Positions 5,875-6,534 of a DNA stretch of 6,534 nucleotides are shown piece after piece; the stretch's first letter is position 1, and each line of letters starts with the position of its first letter. This stretch comes from Verrucomicrobiales bacterium (GTDB taxonomy: Bacteria; Verrucomicrobiota; Verrucomicrobiia; Verrucomicrobiales; DEV007). Position numbers and translations under genes: made by a program. The notes under the pieces were generated by a model. It did not search any database and was not told where the DNA came from. It saw only the letters and a program-made list of their open reading frames with translations. The stretch is taken from contig JAKMGR010000653.1 in assembly GCA_022424805.1 (NCBI GenBank), positions 1-6,534 of the forward strand, given 5' to 3'.

Positions 5875-6045
5875 ATGTCAGCGGCATCTAGCCTGATTCC
5901 GCTCAACTTTCAAATCGCTGAAGAAATCGCAGGCGGATGCATCGTCTACACCGTGCTCATGATTCTGTCCGGAAAAACGCGGAAACTGCACTGGTTCCTC
6001 GGCGTCCTCAGTCTGCTTTTTGTGCTGCACTTCGTAACGAAGTGA
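5875..6045 (+). CDS. Possible small membrane protein with two helices
   Basis: A 56-residue open frame, divergent to the membrane protein gene. It has two hydrophobic segments, about residues 18-32 (around GCIVYTVLMIL) and 39-54 (WFLGVLSLLFVLHFVT), joined by the basic turn GKTRK, a layout typical of small helical-hairpin membrane proteins. The frame continues upstream to ATG 5821, giving 74 residues, but that start would overlap the start of the opposite gene by two bases. ATG 5875 avoids this, although neither start has a clear ribosome site. No family is recognised. It could be chance, but it does not lie opposite another gene, and its hydrophobic pattern is more orderly than random frames here. 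Confidence 0.42.
   Translation: MSAASSLIPLNFQIAEEIAGGCIVYTVLMILSGKTRKLHWFLGVLSLLFVLHFVTK
6028..6044. repeat. Perfect 7-bp inverted repeat with TAA loop at a stop codon
   Basis: CACTTCG (6028-6034), TAA (6035-6037) and CGAAGTG (6038-6044) form a perfect hairpin at the end of the small membrane-protein frame, overlapping its TGA (6043-6045). It is followed by AAAAA, not T, on the plus strand and lacks a T tract on the minus strand too, so it does not look like an intrinsic terminator. Confidence 0.6.
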
Positions 6046-6059
6046 AAAACCAGCGTTCC

Positions 6060-6105
6060 ATGCCCCGAATTCGTGGGCATTTGCGAGGCCAAAGGCCGTT
6101 CTTTT
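6060..6105 (+). terminator. Weak candidate terminator hairpins after the small ORF
   Basis: ATGCCC (6060-6065) pairs with GGGCAT (6075-6080) around CGAATTCGT. A second GC-rich stem, GGCC-AAA-GGCC (6087-6097), is followed by GTTCTTTT. Either might end a plus-strand transcript, but the stems are short and the T tract is interrupted. Confidence 0.25.
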
Positions 6106-6183
6106 CCATTCGCGTTTCCTTCATCCCGGGAAAATCCACACCCTTGCCATCCGTTTTCAGATCAAATCTGAGAATAAGTGATT

Positions 6184-6280
6184 AAGCTCTATGAACTATC
6201 GAAGTAATTTTCTAAAAATTATGAGAAAAGTGCAATTTTTTAATTTCATTCTTGCAAAAAACTCTCAAACAGAATAGATT
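6184..6280 (+). promoter_or_regulatory. AT-rich promoter region of the zinc-ribbon gene
   Basis: TTGCAA (6252-6257) and TAGATT (6275-6280) are -35 and -10 candidates with a 17-base spacer, each matching four of six consensus bases. The preceding 70 bases are far richer in A/T than the rest of the window and contain A and T tracts like an UP element, plus a 7-bp inverted repeat AAAAATT/AATTTTT (6214-6220, 6234-6240). Transcription would begin near 6287, only about four bases before the ATG at 6291. Confidence 0.5.
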
Positions 6281-6290
6281 TTTTTCGAGC

Positions 6291-6527
6291 ATGACAAAGG
6301 AGAACACCGCTTTAGCAGACCGCGCCAAGAGGGCTCGTCGAATCGTCCGCAACCCTGCACTTTACATGGTGTGTATGGGATGTGACTCCATCGTTGCCAG
6401 CAAGGTGAACATCTGTCCTAACTGTCATGCCTATCGTTTTGAGATCGACGTCGACGCCGTTGTCGCGCAGGCCAAAGCACTCTCCACACGGGAGCAGAAC
6501 TCCGTCGTGGCAGAAGACCTGACGTAA
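6291..6527 (+). CDS. Small double-CxxC zinc-ribbon protein, function unknown
   Basis: A 78-residue cytoplasmic protein with no signal peptide or membrane segment. The N-terminal part is basic (DRAKRARRIVRNP, residues 10-22). It is followed by a compact zinc ribbon: CMGC (28-31) and CPNC (42-45), ten residues apart, with His46 next to the second knuckle, as in rubredoxin-like or ribosomal-type ribbons. The C-terminal 30 residues are acidic-to-mixed and probably helical (VDAVVAQAKAL). The basic N terminus and ribbon suggest binding to nucleic acid or a ribosome or polymerase partner, but this is inference. ATG 6291 is chosen; the in-frame TTG at 6252 lies inside the -35 element and would add 13 residues encoded by A/T-rich promoter DNA. 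A perfect AAAGGAG occurs at 6296-6302, inside the gene, with no start codon after it, so it does not define the start. The gene appears monocistronic and ends 7 bases before the window end. Confidence 0.85.
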   Translation: MTKENTALADRAKRARRIVRNPALYMVCMGCDSIVASKVNICPNCHAYRFEIDVDAVVAQAKALSTREQNSVVAEDLT

Positions 6528-6534
6528 TTTCCTT

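Noticed and set aside
5823..5906. Upstream TTG start for the membrane protein
   Set aside because: The extra 28 residues have no membrane character and overlap a divergent frame; ATG 5822 is simpler.
6295..6302. AAAGGAG as a ribosome site for a downstream start
   Set aside because: No ATG, GTG or TTG lies at the right distance after it, and the frame from ATG 6291 reads through it as Lys-Glu codons.

Overview
The window looks like chromosomal DNA from a bacterium of the PVC group, most likely a Verrucomicrobiota member. This is inferred from the gene mix: a secreted type I sulfatase, a secreted neutral-ceramidase-like hydrolase, a small double-CxxC zinc-ribbon protein, moderate GC by eye, and hardly any clear Shine-Dalgarno sequences. 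No mobile element, CRISPR array, rRNA or tRNA was found.

Layout, left to right. An SDR oxidoreductase (53-847, +) is followed by a small lipoprotein (999-1343, +) whose C-terminal half resembles potato-inhibitor-I/I78 serine protease inhibitors. A secreted ceramidase-like amidohydrolase (1408-2817, +) comes next. Its start codon lies inside a perfect inverted repeat followed by a T-rich run, which looks like a terminator shared with the 5' end of the gene. The ceramidase-like gene converges with no gap on a two-gene minus-strand unit: a secreted sulfatase (5043-3637), then an Fpg/MutM-like DNA glycosylase (3624-2818). Upstream of the sulfatase is a 260-base intergenic region that can fold as a four-way cloverleaf with competing pairing partners. 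Beyond it is a minus-strand multi-pass membrane protein (5822-5304). A possible two-helix mini-protein (5875-6045, +) lies divergent to that. The window ends with an AT-rich promoter region and a 78-residue zinc-ribbon protein (6291-6527, +).

Functionally, the secreted sulfatase and the ceramidase-like hydrolase both suggest scavenging of sulfated glycans or amide-linked lipids outside the cytoplasm. They face each other and do not share an operon. The lipoprotein inhibitor could protect the envelope from proteases. The SDR, the glycosylase and the zinc-ribbon protein look like general cellular genes. The most interesting items are the hairpin over the ceramidase-like start, the inhibitor with a hexanucleotide repeat in its signal peptide, and the cloverleaf element upstream of the sulfatase. 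No complete new multi-gene system is evident.
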